Below are positions 49,848 to 62,300 of a stretch of 64,000 nt of DNA, piece after piece. Location: NCBI GenBank assembly GCA_032173965.1, contig CM063287.1, positions 6,019,859-6,083,858 of the forward strand, read 5' to 3'. The notes below the pieces were generated by a model, which was not told the DNA's origin, ran no database searches, and saw only the letters and a list, made by a program, of their open reading frames with translations. This DNA comes from Sitta carolinensis (Eukaryota > Chordata > Aves > Passeriformes > Sittidae). Position numbers and translations under genes: made by a program. Each line of letters begins with the position of its first letter. The first letter of the stretch is position 1.

Positions 49848-50290
49848 TGTAAAATGGACCAGGAATCCCACAGGGAGATGGCGAGCCTCCTAGAGCGTAG
49901 CTATGCATGTTAAGCATGGTTAAAGCTGTTTTTCCCCCAGTGGTTTATACCTGTTACCCCCTTGGTCTCTCCCTGGCTAGCCACTCCCTGATCCATTGTA
50001 TCTATCCCCTGATAGTAACACCCCTGTAATCATTCAGTTTAAAAGCTTGGAAATCGGGGTCCTGCGGGCTCTTTTGCACCCCCTTGAGAAGAATAAACAC
50101 CCCTGTAAATATGCCTTCTCGGACCTTTACTTCAAACCCCGACGCTGAGGGGTCCGGAGCCTGGAAAGCAGAGAGCCTCTCTGCTTCCTAGCGTTCAAGG
50201 GCTGACTGCAGCCTGAGAACGGCAGCCCCTGACTGCAGAGCCGGGGGACAGGGCCAGCAGGGCCCCCGGACCAGCAGTGTCACTAGAGTC
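49848..50290 (+). mobile_element. Probable solo LTR of an endogenous retrovirus, plus strand
   Basis: About 440 bases of CpG- and GC-rich sequence sit in AT-rich surroundings with LTR order. A TG-starting U3-like part comes first (TGTAAAATGGACC at 49848). It is followed by a TATA-like TTTAAAAG at about 50038 and a start-of-R-like GGGGTCCTGCGGGCTC at 50056-50071. The AATAAA signal is at 50092-50097, with a downstream T-rich cleavage region. A GC-rich U5-like part (GAGGGGTCCGGAGCC, GCCGGGGGACAGGGCC) ends near CCGGACCAGCAGTG. No internal retroviral genes are next to it, so it is most likely a solo LTR left by recombination. I could not find a clear target-site duplication, so the end is uncertain by 10-20 bases. 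Retained CpGs suggest it is younger than the CR1 copy. Confidence 0.6.
50038..50097 (+). promoter_or_regulatory. LTR core promoter and polyadenylation signal
   Basis: TTTAAAAG at 50038 lies about 20 bases before the GGGGTCCTGCGG segment that should begin R. AATAAA at 50092-50097 lies about 35 bases further on. This short spacing between promoter and poly-A signal is the arrangement seen in LTRs with a short R region. Confidence 0.45.
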
Positions 50291-51583
50291 AGCTCACTTC
50301 AGACACTTCAGAGTAAGCTCAGGGTTCTCAGTATGCCTCAATGTTATGTTGCACTCATTCTTATACCTTTGACTCCTTTTGAGTTCAACAGTCTTGTGGT
50401 TTGTATCAAAAAGCTGAATTTGATCCCTCCATTGATAAGCTGTATCTAAATCAGCCTGAATTTCAGGTTTGGGATAGTACACTGTACGTGTGAAAATGAG
50501 TCTGACTGAATTTCTGTATGATAGGAATGGAAGGATCCCTGTGCCTAGGTTTTCCTGTTGGAAATGTTAACCTTACTTTCTCACCCCAGTCGATTGGATG
50601 TCTTAACTTTCTCTTTATGCAGAAGACAGATCTCATGAAAATTAATTCCCCATAATCACTAAGGATTTGAGGTTGTAGATTTGCTAAATGAATTCACACA
50701 TTATAACTCAGGTTTTCCCTTTAAAGCAGCTTTATAGTGTTCCTTCTTTAATAGATAAGTTGAGTGAGGCAAAAGTCACAGAGGCTGCGTGTGTGCCTCA
50801 AGCACACTGCTATTCTGATGCTTTCAGAGATGTTAGAAAAGCTGATAGTTCTCCTGAAAGGATCAAGCCACTTTCAATTACTATTATTGATACTGGTTGT
50901 TTTCTATAATACAAAAATAGTAAAAACTCCATATTTACATTCTGTTATGCAGCTGTGTCTGTCAATCCTATTAATATCCAGGATAAAACATGGGGAACAA
51001 TAGGGAAGAAGTGGCAGTTTCACTGTATGGTACCAGAACTGCTGTTCTAAAAGTAAGAGATTCTAATGCTCTGGTTCTTTATGTGTTGCCTTTTATCTGT
51101 TTTTGGAATAATGTACCATATGTTTCCATCCAACAAATCACAATAAAATTAATAAGTGTATCATATGTAGGAATTAACACAGGACTTCAATTTTTTTCAG
51201 GACATACTCAGGATCTGCCATGGTAGAAAGACAATACACACTTTACTGCTTCCAAATAAGGGGGGGAAAAAACCTCCCAAATTAAAAAAAAAACAACTTT
51301 TGCTTTAACTTAAAACAAGGGCTTGTTTTCCAAGGGCATGTGATCATTAATTTATAAAGGCCATGGTTTGCTTATCAGGTGACATTAATGGAATCACTGA
51401 CCTGTATCAAAAGTTGTGGAAAGAACAAACTTAGGTTCTTTGAAACAAACAGATCGGTTCCATGCCTTGGCCAGAGAGACTACTCTAGCTTGTTTCCAGC
51501 TGAGAAGTGTCCATACACAAAATCCTTGGGGACATTTCCAGGAATCTCTGGCTACAAATGGTGTTTCAATCACTGCAAATCTA

Positions 51584-51650
51584 GATTAAAAAAAAAAAAA
51601 ACAAAACAACCAAAACCAACCAAACAAAAAAGCCAGCTTAAAAAACCCTT
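51584..51650 (+). repeat. A-rich low-complexity tract
   Basis: A run of about 14 A is followed by CAAAACAACCAAAACCAACC and AAACAAAAAAGCC-type units, closely resembling the tract in the TMEM26 intron at 476-541. Confidence 0.85.
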
Positions 51651-54600
51651 TAAAAGCCCTTGATAATACAAATAATGAAACCTGCCCATTCTTGAATAGT
51701 AACACCACATATAAACATTTTTTAGCTCTAAAAAGATGACCACTTGGAACTCAGGAATGACCTACACTTCTACCACCACCTGCCACTTTTGTACAGAAGC
51801 TGTACCATATTTCTCCAGAGAAGAAACCTGGCTTAATTTTAGTTATACCTGACAGGTCTTCTTACATTACTGTTAAGGAAGACTCTCTAAGGTATCTAAA
51901 ATTGATAAATACAAGGTCCACTGAGTAAAAGTAGAAAATATTTCGTCTAGATCAAAAAAAGGAGATTCTTTCTGGATGGCAGGTTAAGAATGACAGGTCC
52001 TATTTTTAAGCTGTGCTGTTCTTTTAATCAGTACCCAGGTTTTTGGTTGCTGCTAAATACTGCAAATCCAGCCTTGCACTTCAGTCAGATTAGCAGGAAA
52101 TGTACAAAACACTCCAGTCATCCCTGGAACAGAATACAAACTGTATTCTGTATTCTTATGATCTGCAGTCACTTCTATGCAAAAACTGCCACGTGCTAAT
52201 AGGCAGACCCTACTTAGACTACTTATTTGAATAATAGCTATTATAACAGCATTGAACAAAGGTAATGATTTTTTCAGGAGACATTCTTTGTTTTATTAGT
52301 TAGATTAATTTTTAATTCATTGTAAGAAGCATAACAGAGAAGCCTTCTGTTAAAATACATCAACTTGAATTTTATGAAGTGAAACAATCTATCCAACACT
52401 GTTGATTATTTGTCTAAGTTGTCTTATTCCCTTTTAAATAACACCTTTGTTTCTGTTTACTCTTGAATGGAGAGACTAGTCAACTGGAAAAATGCTACTT
52501 GAAAATCTGCAGGCTTCATTTAGTAAAACTGACTTTGATAAGATTACAATTTTTGGTTTTATATGTTGAGAACAGCTTAAGAAACTGGAACTATGAGATT
52601 CACTCTAATTTATAAATTTTACATAATTTCCAGTGTATTCATTGGAGGACAAAAAATCTTTTAAAAGCCATCCTTCAACTAAAAACTTTTGGATAAACAG
52701 TCCAGTCAAATGTCTTTTTTAAAAATTTGTTCACTCCTGTGAAGAATCAAATGGAAAGTATTATAGTAAATATCACTCACAGTAAAATCAGTGAGATATA
52801 CCTGCTTAATGCCTGTAAGGTCCATTTATTTCATAGACCTTCAAGCAAAACCAAACCCTTTCCAACTCTGGAGCGTATAAATTTTTAATTTTTTTTTCCT
52901 AGATCTTTGGATACAAGATTAGGTGATACACAGAAATCTCAGCTGAAAATAATTTCAAACAAGATAATTCATAGTTCACTTATAAATATCAGGTACTTCA
53001 AAATACTCTCAGTGCTTTTATTCTATTGGTTAACATTATGTTTCTGTTACTATATTATCCGAATTACAGAGTTGTTAAAGATTAACACTGAAACTGTCTT
53101 GGAAAACAAGTCTGACTTCAGAAATGTTGTGTAAGGATTGCTAATCATAAAATATCTCCATTACTGAGTTTACAAACCTTTTAAACAAAAGCCTAAATGT
53201 AATCCAAGTTAAGTACTCCTATTACTTCAGGAATAGGAACCAGGTGCCCTTTCATATGTTAAACTAAATATTAATGTTTTTATTTCAATTACTGTTCAAG
53301 ATCTAATATTCTCTTGTCAGTCATCAGAACTACCAAAAATTTCTGCCTCTTTAAAGCATAAATGCCATATATATCTTTATACACAACTTTGGAGAAAGCC
53401 TTAGCACAAACAGAAAATATCTTAACATAAGCATCATAATAAACATGCAGGATTTTCTTCATGGTAAGAATTTAGAGAGGGAAATTATTTATTTCTGCAA
53501 TAAATCAGAAACTAAATTTCCTAACTCTTGATCCTCATCAGTTTTATGGACAGGTAATAGAGGAATGTCTGTGAGTTTTGCAGTGCAACCTTTTCATACA
53601 GCGAGCTTCCAATACGCCTGAATCAGGAACAAGAGCCTGAGGTAATCAATGGAAAGCATGAAGGAGGCAGGTGAGAGATAAAAACAAATAGAGTGGTGAT
53701 GATGTGAAAATAAATTTTCCATGGCTTTGCTGACTCTTGTAAATAACACTACTTGACGAGGCTTAATAGGCAATACTTTGCTTTTTGTGAAACCAGCTTG
53801 GAAGGCAGCTCTTAAATGCAGGAAGCCTTACAGCTGCCAAGCAACATTACCTGATATTTTATTATCGTATAAAATACCACCCCTGACATGACAATGTGAT
53901 ATGAATGGCATGTCACATCAGTCTGAGGTAATCTTAATGTGTGTCTCACTCCATTTTGGTAGCAGATACAAAAGCAGGTGACAATGAAATCAGGGATAAG
54001 TTGGGGATGTGCTAACACTGTTGCTTTCTTTCCAGGGTGTACATACCAGTGCTAGGATTTATGTTTCTACACAATTTTCTGTAGCCAAAAGAAAATGAGG
54101 ACTCTCCAACACTGAACCAGTTTTGTGGTCCTCTTTCAATTTCTAGGAAAGAAGAGTCATCATGGAAATGCAGATAGAGAGTTAATGATTATGAAATTTC
54201 CTTGAATAATTTCACTGGAGCAGATAAGTGCCACAGAAAAATGGGAAGTGGACATTAGATTAGAAACAGACTAAAATGTAAAAAAAAAAACCTGCTTGTA
54301 AAAGCTACACAAAACTGACTGCTTCAAGGAGTTATGACTAATGATTAACTATTATTTTAAAAAACAGCACTATAATAAAAGGCAAGCAGTTTTGAACTGA
54401 GAATAATTAAAAAAAAATAAAAATCAAAGCTCCTCTTGAGGCTTCTACAGAAACTTGTGGGATTTGAACTAAAAATAAACAACTCTGCTTTCCTTCTCTG
54501 CCATTAAAGCCTGACTGACCATGATTTGATATTTTTAAAGGTCCAATACTATGTCTGCCAGTCATAGTATAAGAATAAGAATACATGAGTTCAGAATACC

Positions 54601-54984
54601 TGAGTTCAGGTTACTCAGAAAATGATTTGGCTTTTCAGAACTCCCTTTCTCTGGCTACCATGTATACAGAGCTATGAAATATATCCTTAGTTTGTGCCAC
54701 AACCCCCAAAGACTTACACCAGCCACCTTTAAATAAGGGGACCCCCTGGGCACAAGACAAATAGAAAGTAACCTTGAAAAGACCTCCTTAATTATTTTAG
54801 ATCATTGATATTAAGGAATTAAACCATGGGGAGGTGCAAACCAATGCAACAGGAAAGAGAGCTGCTGACATTTCTCAGTCCTCCTATTGAACTTGTAACC
54901 TATACTAGGAATTCCAGAATATAATACTGAAGTTTTCCACAGAAACAAAACTCACTTGCAATTTAACAGGTATGAAAATATGCT

Positions 54985-55010
54985 CTTTTTTTTCTTTTTT
55001 TTTTTTTTTT
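54985..55010 (+). repeat. Poly-T tract with one C
   Basis: Two T runs (8 and about 17 bases) are separated by a single C, directly followed by GGTG. Simple low complexity. Confidence 0.9.
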
Positions 55011-55768
55011 GGTGTTTCTTTTGAAGTGAAAAGAAGAGAAAACCTAGAAAGCTAAGCTGAAACTGTCCTTAAATTAAGCCATTGCTTTGGGTTTTGATTT
55101 TACTCTCTTCTCCTCTCACTAGTTGTATTCAAAGCAGTATCACAAAACATCTGGTTTTATGTGATGAAAGCAAAATTTTCTGTCTATTTAAACTCTTTAT
55201 ATTAAGGGATAACTTAGCAGATAATTGGAGGGTCAAGACATTGAAACAGTTTATTCCAGATGACCTTAACACAAATTAGTGGTGGGAAAAGTGAGTCTAC
55301 ATACTGCTTGGTCTTCAGCTCATTTTCAGGAAAGGAGAGAGAAACTCACATTAATTTCTTTGGTGGTGGGTTCCCAGTTTCCCACAATAAAAGTAGCAAC
55401 TTACTACTGGCTTAGTAAATCAATCTGGTGTCATTCAAGTTGCTTACTTGGGCAAAGCTGAAGTCTGTGGGTGGCATTTTTGAGACAGATGCTGCACCAT
55501 ACCATCTCATTATACCCAGTGCAAGTGTGGTGTCAGTCAGGAGCACTGGATGGGGATGAGCAGAAGTTTATGTTCAGCCCCCCTCTTACTCCACCTTTTT
55601 TTATTCCATTAGTATTCACCATCCACACAGCATGTATAACAGGTGAATCAAGTAAAATATACTGCTCCCAGAGGAAGTTTCAATGCCCTTCAATTTAGCA
55701 TAACTTCCTGAGTTGTTTTAAGAAGGCACTGTTCCTGGCTACCATTTCTGAGCTCATGACCATTACTG

Positions 55769-55849
55769 CTCCCAGTGCAAAGGCAGCAGAAGGGACTATG
55801 TGGCTGAATCTCTGCCTTCCAGACCATGAAATTTGTTTTGCACTGGGAG
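55769..55849 (+). repeat. Foldback: 13-bp perfect inverted repeat with a nested stem
   Basis: CTCCCAGTGCAAA at 55769-55781 has its exact reverse complement, TTTGCACTGGGAG, at 55837-55849. The 55-base interior contains a second pair, GGCAG at 55782-55786 and CTGCC near 55812-55816. Outside the arms there is further imperfect pairing between CTCATGACC (55753-55761) and CCCATGATTCTCAT (from about 55857). The overall foldback is longer than the perfect arms. It could be a small inverted-repeat transposon remnant or a structured RNA. Confidence 0.85.
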
Positions 55850-58800
55850 TTAAGACCCATGATTCTCATCCCACTTTTCCTGCTTCAAGTTCAGTAACCT
55901 CCATCAGAAGGTGAGGTGGAGAACAGAGACATATCTTAAACTGTCCCTGGAAGATTTATCATTGTGAGCCCAACTGGGTCCAAAATCTGTCATGTTATGA
56001 ATTAGGCAAACTATGCTGTCTGTATTATCCCTCTGGTCCTACCTCTAAATGTAAAATCGTGCTGTTCCCAGTATTCGTGATTGTAAAATTTAAATAGACC
56101 AACCTAGGTCATTTATCTTATCAAATGTTTCTTGTGTTACAAATGTATTGCTCTCAGGGCTCTCAGTACCAGTGGTATACAGAATCCTTTTTCACCCCAG
56201 TGAATGATGGTGTTTCTGTATTGTGCAAGCACTCTGAAAACACAGGATGTCTTTGTTAAGAGAAGACAGTTGTGATGTATCTACATTTTGAGGCTTGGAA
56301 TACAAGTTCTCTTTTGTTCTCCATTGTTCTTTGATTTTGAGAGTTCTTTTGAGCTGAGAATTCTAACAGCTGTCGCAGCTGTTTTCTTGCCAAATTATTA
56401 GATTGTGTAACAAAGTTATGATTTGGCACTTCAGGTTTTGAATAACCATGAAAGACAACCTGAATTAAAATAGATGAGGAAGTGCTAAGTAAATATGACC
56501 AAGATTGTACTTCAACAGAAAAACTCCAGCCCTACATTTCCCATCTAGCTAAATAGGAAGAAGCTGTTTATTCCTGAAGTGCAATTTCACCAGCATAAAT
56601 AAATTCAAAAGCTGGACCTTCATTAAGGCCACTTTTAGATATTAATTTATTCTAAATGAAACATCTCAGAAGGATGAGAATTGATCAAAGAAGTAACTGT
56701 GTCAGTCTCTGTGAAAGAGGAAGAAAAGACTGGTTGTCAGTTTAGAGAAAGAATGAAGGTGCATCTAAACTTGAAGAAAAATCTAAACATTTTTTTCTGA
56801 GTATTCTTTTCACAAGCAATCTTATTTTCAGTGGCTGATTAAAAATACATGTTAAACAAAGCTGCTTTGTAAGGCAGAGGCACAAGCCAGCAAGTCAGAG
56901 GGGACATACTTCAGAAAAAGCAAGCAGAAATCTAACAGAATTCCTAAGGGTGAAATACATTTTAAAATGTCCCCTCTCTAAGCTCAACCCCTTTCAGAGC
57001 TTTGTTCAGACTTATACCTAATGTTATTTATATTTTACATACTTAAAGTTGTATCAAAATGCTTATTCAGGCCTCAGGTACCTTTTAGAGGTCCTTGCTT
57101 TGAAAATGAGAGGAATTTGGCTGTCTTTAGTCTATTTTGATATATTTAGAGTTTCTGTTCTAAAATAAGAACCTAACCCAAGGATAAGCGTTATAGGAAG
57201 GACAACCTTGATTATAGCCTGCTCAGCATGCATCAACAGCACCTGACCTGCAAAATAGGAAGGCCTGAGCAGTAGGGTCCAAAAGCATAATTTTCATTCT
57301 TGGTCTATGTTATTTCCTCTCTAAATGAACACTTTTAAACTTGCAATTACTCAATATAATCTCTAAATCAAGTGCATTTACTTGCAAATGTGACACTAAT
57401 CCTATTTATATCTTTTGAAGCATTTCTTTTCTGGATAAAAAATGTGATTGAAGTGTTTCAAGACAATAAAAAACATGCTATTAATAATGAATTGTACTAA
57501 AAAGATACTCTTCATTGTTATCATACGAGCATATCACTTAATATGAGAATATCAAAGACACAGGCAATCCTCCAAATTATCTAGTGAGTCCTGTCCAAAT
57601 GAGAAGAAGACTAGACCATTGTGACATGAATTTTTCATTGTCTCCATTTTTATTCTCTACACTCTTTTCATCTCTAACTACTTGTTCAACTATGTTCATT
57701 CAATTACTGAAATCCAGCTGGTTGAAATGTATCCAGTTGGGCTTTATCATCTTTTGAACTTCTTTTTCAGTGAGGTCTTTAATGACTTTAACTGTTGTTC
57801 TTGCAATTCTCTCTCACTCACACTAGATAATGTAAGGTTATCTTTGCCAAACCTATCTACAAACTTGACTCAAGTTCACTTGTATGGAAACTTCCAGGAA
57901 AGGAGGATTACACTTCTTCACATAGTGAGAACAGTCAGCATTCATTTGCTACCTCCTAATAGCATCATGGAATAAATGCTTTAATAACCCTCTTAAACAG
58001 AACCAGATGTTTACACAAATTCTGATATCTGTCCAAATCAAATTATCTTCCTCCCTTCCCCCAAACTCCCTTTATCCATTAAATAATGCATTGAAATGGA
58101 AATACAGAGCTTGCAATGGTTGGCAGAATTAAACAAGGGGCAGATGAAGAGAAAACTGAATTACTTGTGCATTTATGGCCCTTTTTTTTTCACTGTTGTT
58201 TTCTAGTCTCTCTTTAGGACTTTCTGTAGTATATATTTTAATCCTGAAAATTCATGTTTACTAATCAGTTTCTTTAAGGATCATTTAAACACAGTTTCTT
58301 TACTTTTGTTTATATTCTGCAGAGAACAGACTTCTTTGTTTTCTTGTGGGGCTAATAGGAAAAGGCCCAGAAAAGGAGGAAAATCACTCTTGGATCTTGC
58401 CACAATGCCCATTTCTGGGGAAAGCAAAGGTTCCACTAGGACAAGCCACCTGATTCCAGAGAGCTAGTGCTGTTGCAGGGATGTGTGCTGAGGTAGATGA
58501 TCCTAGAGGAGAAATGAGCTCAAGTCCCTATATCATCTAAAATGTACACAGCATTAAAGCACATAGTGTTTTTCCTTCTTCCAATAGTAGAACACATTGT
58601 CCTCATCATCAGTGAAATTACTAAAACCATGGTAAATTTCAGAGATCCAGCTAATAGTTAACGAACACAAGTAATACTACAGCGAGCAATTGAATCAAAG
58701 AGAAATTGGCATTGTCTTTTCAGATGTGTAATCAAACAAGGCTCCTCAGGTCATTAAAGGTCATTGGAATTGGCTATAACATCATATTCTACAAATATGA

Positions 58801-59213
58801 ACCAATGTGAATTTAAAAATAAAGAGGAAAAGAAGGGAATTAATTTTCTTGGTATGGACTTCAATTTTCTACTCTGAGTGAAATCTCCACTGGATTCAAT
58901 CTAACTGCACAAAGAAGGTTAACCCTCTCCTGTCTGTTGAAAGAGCGTGATACGCTTATGTAAATGCCAATGACCTCTATCTTTCTAACATCCAGCTGGA
59001 AATATTCTGTAGAAATACCTTTATTATGCAGCTGATTCAACTCAATAAATTCTGCCAGTGTTTGCCTCAAGTGTTTAGATGTGGCTGTCCTGAACATACT
59101 GGGAAAGAGTATAAGAGGAAAGCGAGCAAGCCATATCATCCAGAGCTTTATGTGATTTCCAAGCCTGGCAGCAATGAAGAATGTTTGTAATCTGTTCCCT
59201 GTGCTTTATCACC
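55850..59213. other. Intergenic DNA, no gene recognised
   Basis: About 3.4 kb of AT-rich DNA. The open frame at 57682-57975 (97 codons) is unrecognised. No mobile element was identified. Confidence 0.6.
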
Positions 59214-59310
59214 TATAGATATAGATATAGATGTAGATGTAGATGTAGATATAGATATAGATATAGATATAGATATAGATACAGATACAGATATAGATAT
59301 AGATAGATGT
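59214..59310 (+). repeat. TATAGA hexanucleotide microsatellite (about 16 units)
   Basis: Units of ATAGAT run through about 97 bases with a patterned internal variation: ATAGAT units, three GTAGAT units, more ATAGAT units, two ACAGAT units, then ATAGAT again, finishing in a GATAGATG transition. Variants are clustered rather than scattered, indicating spread of variant units by slippage. It also makes a run of GATA-factor half sites. Confidence 0.95.
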
Positions 59311-62300
59311 AGGTGCTCAAAGAATAGACATTCTCTGTACAGCTGGTTTATTCATGATATTTTAACATGAGTGCAGACTATAACCCACAGGTCTTTACAG
59401 GTCTCTGACACCCACATTTACTTCATAATGGAAGCTGAAAGGAAATCACTGAATTACAAAAAACCCCAATGCTTTCATGATATTTGTGTGTGTGCACTGC
59501 TACAATGTCACACATGGGCTAAGCATTCACCTGCACAGTTGCTTTCATTACAAAAGCAGCACTATAGGCCAGCAGCAATTCTCTAACTGGGCTGTAGATA
59601 CGTTAGTTGCTCACAGGCTGATAGGAGCAACCAGGAAAAACAGGCAAAGACCAAAATGCATGTTTCTCTTCTTCTCAGTTGCTTTGAGTAGACCCATGGC
59701 TCATGTTGGCCACTGTTTTTCTTCATAGTTCCCATGAGCATCAGTGTGGGGACTCAGTTCAGACCAGTGGGCTGATGCTTGGAGGCTGACAGCAGAAGAC
59801 TGACAAAAGTAGGAATATTGGCATAAGTTTGGGCGTTTGGTTGGTTGGGTTTTTTTCCCAAAATCCATTCTCTTTCTTTATGCTGGTTCTCATTTCTACT
59901 TTGACTAATGAGGAACCGTATCAGTTCCCTAGTGGAGAGGTCACTGAACTTTGCTAGTAGAAGGGCTCCTGTTACACACTTGGCAATAATGATATTTATT
60001 TAGTATAAGTACAAACAGAGAAATTCTGCTGGGCCAGTGCTGTTAGAACTTCAGATTCCTGGTCTAAGATATATTTTATGCACTGACTACTTCCTGCCTT
60101 GCTCCAACCAAATACAGTGGAGATTTAATCTCACTATATGCAAGACCAGTCTCTCCATTTAACTGCGAGTGTTTTTCAACAAACTCTCTGCCTACAGCCC
60201 CATTGTCCTCAGTGGTGATCACACGGAGCAGTCCTGCAATACAGGACCTATTGCCAATAATCAGTGCTCACCAACACAGAGTGGTTGCCCTCATTAAGAC
60301 TGCAGCTCACAAAAGGAAAGCAGCATCCTAAGCTTCAAGAAGGTGAGGTATCACAGCAGTGACAGCAGAATGAGAGCAGATAGAAGAAATCTCTTTGAAC
60401 AGAGCCCTGCTGCAGCAATTACCCATCTGACAGGAATGATACTTCATTAAGCAGGAAATACATCAAGGCTATTATCCTCTGAGTTCTATATCATAATTGA
60501 AATAGCTGCAGAGGTATTTCTTTTGCTATCTGATAGATCTGCTTTTATATCTGCTGACAGGAATTCAGCTGGAATTAATAGCTGTAAATGTAGAATGTAC
60601 AAAAGAAATGTAGCTCCACACAGTGCACTAATTTCTTCATTACTCTTCAAGCACCTTAAGGATAAATGACATTGAATGCTCAGATTCTGAAATGTGTTAA
60701 ACACCCTTGTTACTCTCCCAAGCATCACTGATTTCACTAATAACAAGTTATGCTAATTGCCCTGTGTGCAATGAGGGACAGATATCTTGGTACTGAAGGT
60801 GACAAATATTCAATGGTACTAAGGCACCTCACTCATTTTGGTCACATTGCTTCTCAAGATATGATCTTAGCCCATGGAATTCACCTCTCCAGGATTCCAA
60901 AACCTTTCCAAAATGATTCTTTGTCATAAAGACTGGATTTAATTTTGTTTTCATTAAAACCATGTCAAAGCTAGAACTAGCATTTATGTGTATTTGTGCC
61001 AGAAAAGATAGTGAAATATTATCATGTATAGCCAAAAAAATCACAATGAATCACATAACTTCTGCAGACAGATTATATTATTTATTTCTTCTCTCAATGT
61101 TAGTAGCACACATGATAAATCTGTCCTTTTTATTTCTTCTTTCTTTTCCCCCTTCCCTCTCAACTCTCCCTTTACACCCACAAACCATAACTCTTGTAGA
61201 TCTTACACATTCTTCTCTGCTGTCCTATGTTTCTATAGTATACACTTTCTAATTCCCTATTTTCTGTTCCAATCCACCAAAAGCTTAACTAGTATTTCAA
61301 GCTGATCAAAAACGCTGGGGAAACAAAATGAAAAATTGTCCATGTTTAAAAATCTCTGTCCAGACCTATTGAGTGCATGTGCCTGTAAACAAACAACTAA
61401 AATACAGTCCATGAAATAAATTATCTGAACTATCACACTGCTGACTCTGAAATACTTGGAAGTACAAATGTTTTCTAGGAATGTAGCTCTGAGAATCTAA
61501 AAACACAGTAACAACTAAGATTTCCATTTCTGTATGGCTTCTATTCCTAACACAAAAGACTATTTAATGTGGTCCATTATCAGAAGAGTCTTATGCTTTT
61601 TAAAAAAGGACTTGTGCACACTGTTTGTGGAAGCTGTTAGTCTCATAAGATCTGTAAATTGAGTAAGATAATTATCTGGAAAAAATGAGTATTTTTTGTT
61701 AACTAGAAGTCATCAGCATTCACTATGATTTTGGTATAAACAAGGGTCTGTCTGGACAGTCATGGCATAGTCACTGAAGGATCTCCTTGAAGAACAGCTC
61801 TTCTTGGTACATAATTGAGAAGAATATTTATGTTCAGATGTGGGAGTCTCGTGCTTTATTTATGAATTTGCATACATTAAATTATGGATTCTTGGGTCAT
61901 TTCTAACAGATGGTAAATGTTAAGAAAGGAAAATGTGCTCGTAAGCACAATACTGCAAGCCATAGCAGGGCTTGAATGAATTGGGTTCTCATGTGTATAG
62001 TCCTCTGAATTTTAATACCTTTACACAATATTTCAGCTCCAACAAAACCATTCATACATACTAGTGATTTTAAGGACTGTCTTTCACTGTCATGCAGAGA
62101 AAATTCTCATTTCTTAAGCATCTGTTCAGCTTTATCCTTACAAAACCTGATCAGGCGTATGTATTAGACAAATTCCAATTAGTGATATAAAAGGATAAAT
62201 GAAACCTTTTTTAAACACATTTTTCCCCCCTCCACTGAGAAAAGACAAGGTCTTCAGCCCTAGTTGTGGTGGGAGCGATAAGTGATTTACTGCTAAACTT

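Larger units (their letters stand above)
50291..55768. other. Intergenic DNA, no gene recognised
   Basis: About 5.5 kb of AT-rich DNA contains an A-rich/CCAAA low-complexity tract at about 51584-51650 and poly-T/C tracts near 54985-55010. Open frames are under 95 codons and unrecognised. Confidence 0.6.

Noticed and set aside
61120..61200. C/T-rich stretch as a strong polypyrimidine tract of an exon
   Set aside because: No consensus AG with a following open segment and donor was found. It reads as low complexity.
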